From positions 186,001 through 250,000 of the forward strand of contig JAIVFH010000030.1 in the NCBI GenBank assembly GCA_025765595.1: DNA of 64,000 nucleotides, read 5' to 3'. This document shows, in pieces, positions 31,806 to 44,149 of the stretch. A program made the translations under genes and the position numbers. Within the stretch, counting starts at the first letter, position 1; each line of letters starts with the position of its first letter. The DNA comes from Obelidium mucronatum. Taxonomy: Eukaryota; Chytridiomycota; Chytridiomycetes; Chytridiales; Chytriomycetaceae. The notes under the pieces are model-generated. The model was not told where the DNA came from. It ran no database searches and was given only the letters and a program-made list of their open reading frames with translations.

Positions 31806-33481
31806 TCACTCGTTCACTGACAAAGCTTCAACAACATCCAAGCGCCCATTCTGTTTCGCCCACTTGAACAAATAATTGTTACATGCAGAAGGATCGACAC
31901 GTTGGTCCTTCATCAAAAGTCTCACAATCTCAACATGCCCATTCTCTGCCGCCAACCATAATGCTTCATTGCCTAAAGTACCCGGATCTGCTCCCCCTCG
32001 TTTCCCATCCTTAGATCCAGCAACTTCAGGATCGAGTCGCGGATGCTTGAGCAGTAGATCCACAACTTCCACCAGTCCTTCAGACGCTGCATAAACTAGG
32101 GGATTTTCAGAGTTTAGGTCCAGACGCGGGTCGTTGAGAAGTCTTTCTACGATTGGAATAAATTTCTTCTCCATCGCAAATTCGAGGTAGGTTGCCATCA
32201 TTGATGCCTGAAGGGCATTAGGATTCATTCGCGGATCATCAAGCAACAAATGTGCGATTTCAACATGCCCGTTTTTGATTGCTTCATGGAGTGGTTCTCT
32301 GATATTCTCGTCGCATAAGGTGTGTTTCTCATCAGCATGGCCACAGATTACAGGAGCAGGATCAACCCGAGCGTCAGCGAGTAACAATCTGACAATTTCC
32401 AGCCGACCTTCCTTTGCTGCAAACCTCAGCGGCAGATTAAAACAGCAAGCTGGATCCACGCGAGGATCTTCGAGGAGCCTTTTCACCAATTCCAGACGGC
32501 CAGTTTTCACAGCTGAAACAATCGCGCTATTGTTACCAGCAGATGGATCCACACGAGGATCCGAAACTAAAAGGTACACATTATCATAATACTTGTTTCT
32601 CAAGGCCCTAATCAGAGCCCAGTTATCTTCCCAAGAAGGATCCACGCGGCCGTCTGCAAGCAGTAGGGTGGTCGTCGAGACCGCACCGTAATTTACAGCC
32701 CAGTTCAGTGCAGAATTGTCTTGCGTAGAGGGATCCTCTGAGAGGAGGTAATCTAAAACAGCAAAATGGGTTTCGTTGGGACTTGAAACTTCGTCGTAGA
32801 TGGCTTCTATGGCTTTGGCGGAGGTGTTTACAGCTTGGGAACGGGAATGAAGTAGTTGAGTCATCTCTAGACTTCCATTTGCACTGGCGAAATAGATTGC
32901 TTGGTTGTCTTGAGTGGGATCAACACGGGAATCTTCAAGAAGAATCTTGACAACGGGAAGATGGTCTCTTTCAGCTGCCTCACAAAGAGCGCGATTGCTT
33001 AAATCTGACGGATCGACCGCTGGATTTTGAAGGAGAATCTCAACAACATCAGCGTGTCCAAGGAAAGAAGCCATTCGCAAAGGTTTGTTGTATTCGCAGC
33101 CCGGGTTGAAGAAGTTCGGCTTAGTCAGTAGAAGCTGAATAATCTTCAAATCGGTCTTTTGCGTTGAAATATACCCCCAGTTTTCAAAGATTTCGTTCTC
33201 ATAATCAGTATAATCCTCCATGTGTTCCTTGTAGATTATAGCTTGGTACGTCAATGGCAAATTATCGAGAGTAAGTGTTTCTAAATAGCTGAATGCGTCC
33301 ATATCAACTGCGCCGAAGCTGGTGTGGTAATGGATGTGTCTGTTTGCTGAAGAGAGGCTGTGGAAGATCGAACGACCAAAGACAATTGAGCTCAATCCCA
33401 CAGCGTTCAGTCCTTATCGATTGGAAGGTACATCAGAATTGCTTCAATCAGCTCAGGCGGAAGAGAAGAGAAGCGGGCCAT
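31806..33481 (-). CDS. F-box-like/ankyrin-repeat protein (frame break near start)
   Basis: The ATG at 33481 begins an F-box (SLPPELIEAILMYLPIDK) but the frame stops after it. One missing base near 33415 would restore the conserved GLNAVGLSS and lead into the 531-codon frame ending at 31806. The rest contains a linker with YQAIIYKEHM and more than ten DxRVDPS repeats, one interrupted by a longer insert (HADEKHTLCDENIREP) that also occurs in the 44.1 kb paralogue. Either a sequencing indel or an inactivating mutation. SCF adaptor role is inferred only. Confidence 0.78.
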
Positions 33482-33528
33482 TGAGGAGCTTGTTTGAGAT
33501 GTAATAAAAAGTAAAAATAAGTCCAACA

Positions 33529-36004
33529 ATGTCGACTGGCGCTTCAACCGATGACTGCAGCCACGAAGTCCAATTCAAAGGAATGTGCGCAATGTGCCTC
33601 AAAGACTTGTCAATGTTTGCATGTTTTTACTTTTCCACGGCTTTGCTTTGGACTGAGTTTGTTCTTTGTTTCATTCATACGCCACTCTGCAAACAGCCCA
33701 ACGTTTAACGGGTCAGAAATGTCAAAAGCAACAATAAGCATGACTCACGATGCCCTTGGAGTGTTTGTCTCTGCAAAGGTACGAGTCGGACAGTGGATGA
33801 TTGCCTCCTGTGAACACCTTTGACTGATTGATGAAATCGCGATTGGAATCCATTGAAGTTATACATGGAGCTTCCCCGGGCTTTAGATAGTGCGAAAATA
33901 TCCTGTATTTACCCGGTTTCTCTTTAGGTGGCGGAAAAACTCGAACGAGAAACTGCCCAGCGGCTGCGCTCTGAAAGAAAACTATCGCTTATTCTGGATC
34001 TGGATCAAACTGTTATTCATGCTGCGGTCGATGCTACTGTGGGGGAATGGATGAAGGACCCGACCAACCCAAGTTACCCCGCCCTCTCGGTATGACGAAC
34101 ACATATTGTTTTTCGTTCTCAACGACCCAACTTGTAGAACGTTCATCAATTCACGTTACCCGATTCATCAATTATTTATTACATCAAAATTCGGTAAAGC
34201 GCCTTCAAAAGTGAATCCTCAACGGAATAAATAATTCTCCTCGTGTTTTTAGTCCAGGCACATTTGAATTCCTCAAACACGGCGAGCAAACTATACGAAC
34301 TTCACATTTACACGATGGGAACGCGAAACTACGCAGAAGCAGTGGCCAAAATCATTGATCCAACAGGAAAACTATTCAACCAACGGATCCTCAGTCGAGA
34401 TGAAAGTGGAAGTTTCCAAGAAAAGCGCATTGGGCGTTTGTTTCCTGGGGAAGGGGAGAAAATGGCTGTTATTGTAGACGATCGAGGAGACGTTTGGCAA
34501 TGGTGCAAAAATTTGATTCGCATCAAGCCATGTAAGGGAATATACCTTTCGCTATCCACATGAAATCTAATCCTTTTAACTTAAGACGACTTTTTCCTTG
34601 GGATCGGGGATATTAATGAACCGATTGGAGCCGCTGCAAAGGCGGCAAAAGTTTTTAAGCAAACAGGAAAACTGCCTGAAATTCCTAGTATTACACCCCC
34701 TGCAGTAGTAGCGCCAGCAAGTGGTCCCTCCGCAACCGCAGAAACTCCTGAACTGTCGCGCCTGGAAGAACTCAACCAAGATGTTGTCACTCTTGCAACA
34801 ACTGAAATACAAGCCCAAGATGAGCCACCAAGCGTGGCAGCCAAACATATCCACGACGCACTGGAAACTATTCAACAACACTCCTTGCACAGACAAGAAG
34901 TCGAACGCCTTCTACAAAAGGAAAGACCCGTTTTGAGTGATAAGGATACCGAGTTGAATACGGTGTGGGCTCTTTTGGAACAGATACATAAGGATTACTA
35001 TGCAAGAGTGGATGTTTTGCAAAATGGCCAAGAACACAATGAGCCACAGGAAGATGATGCGGATGTCAGAAAAGTAATGGATGTAATAAGGAGGCAGGTT
35101 CTGAAAGGCTGTGAAGTTGTGCTTAGCGGAGTAGTGCCGATTGGTTTCGATATTCGGAGGTGTTCTTTCATGGTTTAATTGTTGCTTATCTTTTTCTTAC
35201 ATCGCACCTTTTTTTCGAAGAAACGACTTGTATCGCTTTGCAACCATTTTTGGTGGACGTGTGACGACTGACATTATGCCAACTACAACACATCTTGTTG
35301 CGGCGAAGGTGATTCGCGGAAATGTCAAACTGATTTTTTTAAGACTTCTGACTGTCCCCTTTTTATTCGTCAAGTTGGGTACAGACAAAGCCAATAAGGC
35401 TCTCAAGATGGGAATCCATGTCGTTCATCCGGATTGGTATGTTGGCTCGACTGCCTTGTTCATTTGTGGTTAATCCGCTGTCTCGGTATTGTATAGGCTC
35501 TATTATTCTGCATTCGCCTGGAAAAGGTTACCCGAAGAGCACTTTACACTGAAAAAAGACCACCAACCTCAATCCCATTCGAATGCGAGTTCTGGTCGGC
35601 AAACTCCCGCGGGAGGAAACACCAGCAGTTCTTCAAGTGTAGCAGATTCATCAAGTGATCTTTTGGAAGATGACGGAGTGGAAGTTGATATTGGTGCAAT
35701 CGATTGGGGTGATGCAGATGCCGAGATTGATGACGCATTGGACGACAGTGACGATGAAGAAGGAGGTGGGTACTCGGGATCGGCAAGTGGAAGCGGTGGT
35801 GGTCCCGGCAGCGAGCTACGAAGTGGGACTGAAGATGGAAATGAAGAAGACGACGACTGGGATTTGGAGAAGGAGATTGAAGGAGCTCTTGGTGATGTTG
35901 TGGATGACGCATCTTCCTCGGGAGGCGGTTCGAATAATCGGAAACGCTCGCGGTCTCCGTCACCGAGCGCTTCAGCCTTTTCGAAGAAAGAGAAATGGGA
36001 ATAG
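33529..36004 (+). CDS. FCP1: RNA polymerase II CTD phosphatase FCP1
   Basis: Removes phosphate from the CTD of Rpb1 to recycle polymerase II; nuclear. Exon 1 (from 33529) carries a zinc-binding-like CSHEVQFKGMCAMC. Then MSKATISMTH, the catalytic DLDQT motif (LSLILDLDQTVIHA) and VGEWMKDP, YELHIYTMGTRNYA, VDDRGDVW, a BRCT domain (FGGRVTTDI...THLVAAK...VHPDW), and an acidic, Ser-rich C-terminus ending in a basic patch. At least seven short introns. One extra G near 34283 (cacGgcgag) breaks the frame inside the conserved catalytic domain; discounting it restores FLKHASKLYELH. As FCP1 is normally essential, this is most likely a sequence error. Confidence 0.9.
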
Positions 36005-36309
36005 CGAATAAAGAGGCTGTAGATCTGTGGTCTGTAATTTTTGAATTTTGTTTCGCTCACAAAGGGTTTGGTTCACATAAAGGTGATGCCTGCCAGCTAC
36101 ACGTCGGAGTTATCCGCTGGAGTAAACACTCCCTCGGCATGCTGACTGGCTTAAGTGCCTCAAAATCAATCAATTCGGTTTGTGGCAATTCTTATTCAGC
36201 CGCTGAATGATGGGTAATTCAAGTAGTTCCTTTTATTATCAAGAATTACAGCATAGATAAAGACCACGAAACAGAAATTAAACAAAACAGCGAAATATTC
36301 CGATGGCTC
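36005..36309. other. Convergent intergenic region
   Basis: About 305 bases between the stops of FCP1 (plus) and chitinase (minus). Nothing coding recognised; shared 3' flank. Confidence 0.5.
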
Positions 36310-38068
36310 TTATTTCAACTTGATGTTGAAAGTAGATTCAACACACTTAACGTACTGACTGTAAGATGGCCCATCCATCAACGCGTTAAAGTTGGTTTGG
36401 TAGTTGACGAGTTGGCATTCTCCTTGATTCAAGTACGATCCAGTCCAGTACATTTTGTATGAAGAGGAAGAAGAGGAATCAAACGCTGGCATTCCGGCAC
36501 AAACAAAGTTCTCCTTGCTCACATCCAAGCCCATGTCAGCAGCAAAAGACTTGTAGTAACTGATACGGTTTCTTGCAGCGTTACTAGTGGACGAGCCCGC
36601 GCATTCTCCATTGATGATTTGGATTGTGCTGATGAAATCAGTTCGTGCGACCGGCAGCCTTGTCAGCAGCATTGGCAACCCAAGTTCCATCCATGACTCC
36701 CAACATGGACGGTTTGGGTGGTTGCGGGTAGATGAAAAAGAAGATTGCGGAAGCCAAGTTCAACCACGTGTCTGCCACTTGTTCGGGGTTGTTCAAGAGG
36801 ACTGTTGGGTCCCCGTTGAACATGACTTGCGAAAATGGACCGTAGTTGAAAGAGTAGGAAAGCTGGTGAGCACCACGTCCGAAATAGGCTTTGTATCCAT
36901 TGTTTGGACCTTTGCCGCATGGGAAGATTTTGTTGAAGGCTGGGTTCACACAGTCGTTGTTGTAGTAGCAGCCGCTGATGGTGTTTGTTTCGGTACAGGT
37001 CAACTCACGTACGTACACCAACGATTGCTGCCATTCTCCAATAGAAGTCTTCTTGTCATGAGCACCGGTTTCTTGCGCAAAGTGAGCAAACATTGTCGCA
37101 AGTAATCGCTTGCAAATAGCATCAGAGTCCTTTCCAGGGTAATCATCACAAAACCCGGCAAAAAATCCGACAGACTTCAAGAAATTCGTGTATGTGTAGA
37201 CTGGGTCCGCCATGGAGAAGTACGTAGTGCTCCATTTGGATGGGGTCACGATTCTTTCAACGCGCTTTACGTTGGAAGGGTTGGATGGGTTTCCTGGAGT
37301 GATTGAGTCCACGTTTGGGTTTGTGCGGACTTGACTCTTGAGCAACAAGAGACCTGGATCCTGAGACAAGGACGCAGCGTAAGCTTGAGCTTGTGCAAGA
37401 GTAGTGGCAACTGGTGGGTTACCGCCACCACCACCGCCTCCAGTTCCAGTTGGGACTGGCTTTGTTGGATCACAAGCTCCTTCCTTTGTCCAACCGCCAT
37501 CCGCGTTTGTGGCAGGGTTGGCACCAGCATTTTCGTACCATTTGCTGACGTAATTAACATTATTCAAGCTGACTTTGGACCCTGTGTTATAAGCTTGGTT
37601 GGAAGCCCAGGCAATGTAACATCCTGGAAGTCCAGTATTTCCCCCTCCAGTCGTTGAAGTGGCAATCTTTGACGTGGTAGTTGTTGTGGTTGTAGTAGTA
37701 ACTTGTTTAACAGAGGTTGTCGTTTTAACTGTGTTGGTGGTTGTAGTTGTCGCCGTAGTTGTTTTGGCAGTGGTGGTTACTGCTTTTGTCGGAGATGGAG
37801 CTGTTCCGGGAACGCATCCGTAAGTAGTCAAAGAACAGACGTTGCCCGCAGTGCAAGTGGTGATAGTCACCCAGGACAGCCCGCTTCCCTGGTAAGCACA
37901 CTGTTGTAGACTCTAGAGAATAATGATATAGTTGATATGGGAATCCTCAGAAATAAAACTGCATTATTTTTCAAGTACCTGGCCGCTACACTGATATGAC
38001 CCGTTTGTACAGGTTTGCGCTTTGGCAGACAGAGTGAGAGTTACCAGAGCGGCAAGAGATAGAAGCAT
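36310..38068 (-). CDS. Secreted modular chitinase, GH19 family
   Basis: Endochitinase acting on chitin in cell wall or environment. Exon 1 (37979-38068) encodes the signal peptide and the start of a chitin-binding segment completed in exon 2 (from 37912): QTCTNGSYQCSG, then CAYQGSGLSWVTITTC, like CBM19. A Thr-rich linker follows, then a CBM5/12-like domain (YIAWASNQAYNTGSKVSLNN; WYENAG), a Gly linker, and the GH19 catalytic domain with AHFAQETGAHD (catalytic Glu region), GRGAHQLSYSFNYG, and PSMLGVMDGTWVANAADKAAGR. A single-base frame break near 36645 separates the last 110 residues (STIQIINGECAG onward). Corrected length about 590 aa. Confidence 0.85.
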
Positions 38069-38530
38069 TGTTTGCTGTTCCTGAGGACTTTATCCCCTTT
38101 GTAAGGCGCTTTCCTGCTTGCATTTATAGTCGAATCAGAAACGTGTCCTGCTGACTGGTCATGGGACACCTTCGCATTTTTTGGAATGGTCATGCAGCCA
38201 CGCCACCCGCATCACCAAAACCCTGAAGAAAACCAACTTAACCATCAACAGAAAACTGCTCTCTGTACGCGTAGAAGGTGTTATTGCCTGGACAACACCA
38301 TGATTTTGGTACAGCTCGGACCGTCTGAAACACAACAGTCCTTCACAATTACAACAGAACAATCGAAAGTATGAAAAACCAAGCATATGATAAGTCTGCT
38401 CATGCGCATGATAGGTTGCCTATCTTAATCACCAAAGAAGACAGCTTGGATTAACTTGAAAATTAGAGTGCAATCAATTGGCCTATGAGTGGCTTCATAA
38501 ACATTAAAGCTGGCGAATGAATTCTCTGAC
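38069..38530. other. Intergenic region without recognised gene
   Basis: About 460 bases between the chitinase start and the ankyrin pseudogene; likely chitinase promoter. No other feature seen. Confidence 0.5.
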
Positions 38531-40415
38531 GTGTTCTTCGAAACTCTCTTGTACAAAATTGGTTTCACGAAAAAAGGCTCAACCACAATTCTCAGCTCTT
38601 CCAAACGGATTCAAGAGATTGTCCTCAATCTTCCCATCAATGAAAGATTGAATACAATTGGATTATTTTCAACGGCCATTAGTCGATTGATCTTCTTCAG
38701 TCTCTCGTTTGCGCACAGGCACTTTGTTAGAGCTCAATTTCTCAGTTCTCGAAAACAGAACAACTCATCTTCACTCACCTTCCATAATTGTTTACTTCAT
38801 CATTTCGATTCATATTTACTCCCGAAACTGCTATAAAAGGCAGCCTTTCCCTTTAGTTGTTCATTAGTTGAAATACAGTCAGTGTTAAAACCTATAACTT
38901 TAAACTTCACTTTCCTTCCACTTCATCTTCGGTCAAGCAGTCTGAATCCTTTCACTGAACCAAATCGAAGGTAAGGCTTTGTCCTTCCTTCCTGGCCTTC
39001 ATGCCATTTGGGTTCTAACACACTTTCACCATCAAATAACGTTCTCCACACACTACCGACTGGTTGCGTTGAAGTATTTTAATAGAGTTTATCTCCGGAA
39101 CAAATGGCCATTGGTATACCAAGCTATTGTGTACAGGGAATGTATGCAGTCAGTACCACTTATGTTTCCCATTTGGAGGATGATTCAGAGTTTTCGATTT
39201 ACACAACTGGAAGCAATGCTCAACACCATCCAGTGACTTAAAGATTGTACAGCTTCTTTTGGATAACCCAAACTACTTCAACCCTTCTTGCAAAGAGAGC
39301 AGACCATTGAGGATCGCTTCTTGTCTTGGATACGCTGATGTTGTTGAACTCCTGCTTCAGAATTCAGGGGTCGATCCATCTGCTTGTAACAATGATGCAA
39401 TCATCAGCGCAGCTGATTTTAAGCACGTATCTGTGGTAAAGATTCTCCTCCAAGATCGCCGAGTCGATCCCTCAGCTCGAAACAACCGAGCAATCGTTTG
39501 TGCAAGCGAACTTGGCAGGAATAGAGAGATGATTCGATTGCTTCTTGTCAGTTCAAAGAAAGTTGATCCCTCTGCGCAGGAAAACATCGTCATTGCCAAT
39601 GTTGCCGCCAGTTATGACTTCGATCTTCTGGAATATCTGTTGTCAGATTCTCTCGTGTGGATCCTTCAGCCAATCGAAATTGCGTTCTATTTCATGCTAC
39701 AGCTTTTGTTTCAACCTCTACCATTGCAATGCTTTTCGCCGATAACCGTGTCGATCCTTCAATGCACGCAAGTCGCGTGTTGATTATCGCTCTGAGGATC
39801 AAGAGATTTGATATTGCAGAACTTTTTCTTGCGGATCCTCGTGTCGATCCCTCTTTTAAAGACAACAGTGCAATCATGTACATTGTTGCCTTTGGTCATG
39901 TGGATCTGACGAAAAGGCTGCTTCAGGATCATCGCGTGGATCCTGCTTGCTGTGAGAATTTTCCGCTGCGGTTGGCGACAAGAAGAGGATATTTGGAAAT
40001 AGTTAGATTATTGCTTACTGATCGCCATGTTGATCCAGTTCAGGAAATTACAGGAGTGAAGCATATGTTATCCAAAATGCCACTTAATTTGCCGTTTTAT
40101 GAAGCCATCGAGAACCAACGTATTGAAATTTCAAATTTGTTGCTTGATGATCCCAGGGTGAATCCTGGGGCACTACCGACATTCGGGATGCCAACTTACT
40201 TGGAATTTGCCATGGATAATGGATGTACCACAATCATTAACAGACTTCTTGCGGGCCCGCGATTAGTGCGTGAAAATCCTCTGTTTTACGCAACTTCGCA
40301 CGGTCTGTCTTAAGTTGTGGTATTGCTCCTCAAGCATCCGCGTGTTGATCTTCCACCACACCTTTTAATCGACGTCGCCGACTCGAATAATGGCAAGGAT
40401 CTTCAAAGTTCTACT
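38531..40415 (+). pseudogene. Decayed F-box/ankyrin-repeat gene
   Basis: F-box-like start (QEIVLNLPINERLNTIGL; FFSLSFAHRHF) without a matching ATG. It is followed by about 300 bases of foreign-looking sequence (38760-39050) containing a TATAAAAGG element at about 38831, then the linker (KWPLVYQAIVYRECM) and repeats. The frame is broken by a stop before 39240, a one-base shift near 39655 (TctCgtgtgg, one extra T before VDPSANRN) and a TAA at about 40310 exactly where relatives have Glu in GL-E-VV. A substitution nonsense codon plus insertion and shifts mark true decay, not just read errors. Confidence 0.85.
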
Positions 40416-40487
40416 TAATTGAACTGCCCATGAATCTAATCCATGCAATGGTTCATCTTTATTTAATCCTATTTGCCAGGTAGCAAC

Positions 40488-42185
<1,698 letters not shown>

Positions 42186-42343
42186 TATTATTTGTAACTT
42201 TTTTCAAGACGAACGTATAACTCAGCGGATTTTAATAACGAGCGCTCACATTATACTTATTCGCGTAGCCAATATGTCGCGAATTTCAGCGGAATTCGAT
42301 GGTCAAGAAGTGCCTCTGCCACTACTTGTGCCATTCCAAATAT

Positions 42344-44101
42344 CTATAAAATACATCGCTCATCTGTTAACAACACTTCAACAACATCCAAATGTCCATT
42401 CCGTTTCGCCCATTTGACTGCGACATTTTCATACGCAGAAGGATCAACACGTTCATCCTGCATCAAAAGCCTCACAATATCAACGTGTCCATTCTCGGCC
42501 GCAAGCCGCAATGCTTCATTGTCCAAAGCACTTGGATCTGAACCCCGTTCCAGCAAACTAGACGTGAGATCAACTTCTCCATGGCTAGCCATAAACCGCA
42601 ATAAAAAGTCATTATTTGCTGAAATCGCCAGAGATTCATCCCCAATCAACAGTCTCGCCACATCGCTTTCGAAACCACCGACTACTCCCTCTGAATCCAT
42701 AATTGAGTCCCTTTCTTCGCAAAGAGCACCAACAAAGTATCGACCGGCATCACAATTCGCAAGATGGCATGCCAGGAGAAGTGCATTTCGCGGACGCGCG
42801 AGCATCCGTTTGACCATTTCAGAAAAATTGCTTCTTGACATCGCTTGAACGTGGAGGTGGCCTGCAGGATTAACGCGAACATCGCCCAGAAGCAGATGAA
42901 CCACTTGGAAATTCTCATGCACAATAGCCAAATACAGAGGATTCCCGGCCTCGTGGTAAATTCGCCTGTCAGATTCTGATAAAGCGTCTCCCGATATAAC
43001 CACAGCTGGATCCACTCGCGGATCCACAAGTAGCACTTCCACAATTTCGTAATATCCCCGCTGTGCCGCCAGACGAATGGCAAGATTCGCGCAACACCCT
43101 GGATCCACGCGGGAATCCTTCAGCAGCATCTTGACAACTTCAAACTGTTGGGCCTGTACCGCCTTCAAAATCGCATAGTTGCCAGAAGATGAAGGATCGA
43201 CCCGCGGATCTGTGATGAAAACTTCCACCATTGCAAGCCAATCTGGTGTGTCTTTACAGGATTCCTCTGCAAGCAACATGGCATGAAGTATTTCAACAAA
43301 GTTCACCATCAAATCTACTCGCGGGTTCTCAATAAGGTATTTTGCGGCATTGAAATACTGATTTCTTATGGCTGAGAGGATGGCAAGGTTGCTTTGAGCC
43401 GATGGGTTTACTGCAGGATGGGAAAGCAACAATCGCATCACATCCAAGTGCCCATTACTGCTAGCGCATACAGAAGCTTCATTATCTTTGGCTGATGGAT
43501 CAACACGGGGGTCTTGAAGAAGAATTTCAACCACAGATAAGTGGCCTGCTTCGGCAGAAAAAACAATAGCCTCGTTATCAAGAGCGGAAGGATCCACATT
43601 TGAATTCTGGAGTAGAAGCTTGACCACTTCATAGTTTCCTCGTTCCGCCGCCCATCGAAGTGCTTTGCTGTCTTGACCAGAAGGATTGAAGTATAAGGGA
43701 TTGTCTAAAAGTAGCCGCATGATCTCAAGATCCCTACTGCCCCGCTTTTTCGGCCACCAGTCTGGAGTAAACATACATTCTCTGTGGTCAAAACTGTAGT
43801 CGAAGCCAGGAATGTCCTCCTCTTGCAAAAGTAAAAGTTCTTTGTAGGCCACCGCTTTATAGGACAGCGGATACTTGTCCCAGCATGTGTTTTCATAAAA
43901 ATATTTCCATTTCTGATTTGCGTATTTGGAGCATTGTAGTTGGAAGTGAAAGTGTCTGTGGGCAAACGGAAAACTGAAGACCAATTGACCCAAGACAGTT
44001 GAGCACAATCCCACCGAAACCAATCTTGTATCAACTGGAAGGTAGATGAGGATTGCGTGAATCGGTTCGGTTGGAAATGTTGCGAATTGTGGTTGAACCA
44101 T
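42344..44101 (-). CDS. F-box-like/ankyrin-repeat protein
   Basis: Intact single-exon 585-aa protein: F-box-like N-terminus (FPTEPIHAILIYLPVD; FPFAHRHFHF), linker with YKAVAYKELLLLQ, then about 14 repeats of the local type (NxAI...GH..VV.LLL.DPRVDPS). The last repeat ends DVVEVLLTDERCIL. Nearly the same C-terminus (DERCIL) occurs in the next gene upstream, whose stop lies only 40 bases before this ATG, so both form a head-to-tail array. Likely SCF substrate adaptor by analogy. Confidence 0.88.
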   Translation of the reverse strand: MVQPQFATFPTEPIHAILIYLPVDTRLVSVGLCSTVLGQLVFSFPFAHRHFHFQLQCSKYANQKWKYFYENTCWDKYPLSYKAVAYKELLLLQEEDIPGFDYSFDHRECMFTPDWWPKKRGSRDLEIMRLLLDNPLYFNPSGQDSKALRWAAERGNYEVVKLLLQNSNVDPSALDNEAIVFSAEAGHLSVVEILLQDPRVDPSAKDNEASVCASSNGHLDVMRLLLSHPAVNPSAQSNLAILSAIRNQYFNAAKYLIENPRVDLMVNFVEILHAMLLAEESCKDTPDWLAMVEVFITDPRVDPSSSGNYAILKAVQAQQFEVVKMLLKDSRVDPGCCANLAIRLAAQRGYYEIVEVLLVDPRVDPAVVISGDALSESDRRIYHEAGNPLYLAIVHENFQVVHLLLGDVRVNPAGHLHVQAMSRSNFSEMVKRMLARPRNALLLACHLANCDAGRYFVGALCEERDSIMDSEGVVGGFESDVARLLIGDESLAISANNDFLLRFMASHGEVDLTSSLLERGSDPSALDNEALRLAAENGHVDIVRLLMQDERVDPSAYENVAVKWAKRNGHLDVVEVLLTDERCIL

Positions 44102-44139
44102 CTCCGAGCAAATTAAATAAAGAGACGAGTGACAGTATT

Positions 44140-44149
44140 ATTTATAAAA
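44140..44149 (-). promoter_or_regulatory. TATA-like element overlapping the upstream stop codon
   Basis: On the minus strand the last codons and stop of the 777-aa ankyrin gene read ATT TTA TAA ATA, creating TTTTATAAATA about 40 bases before the ATG at 44101. With a spacer of just 40 bases this is the only visible core promoter candidate for the downstream gene. Confidence 0.4.

Noticed and set aside
38159..38386. 75-codon Cys-containing minus-strand frame upstream of chitinase
   Set aside because: Starts near a plausible chitinase promoter, has no signal peptide pattern with cleavage site and no family resemblance.
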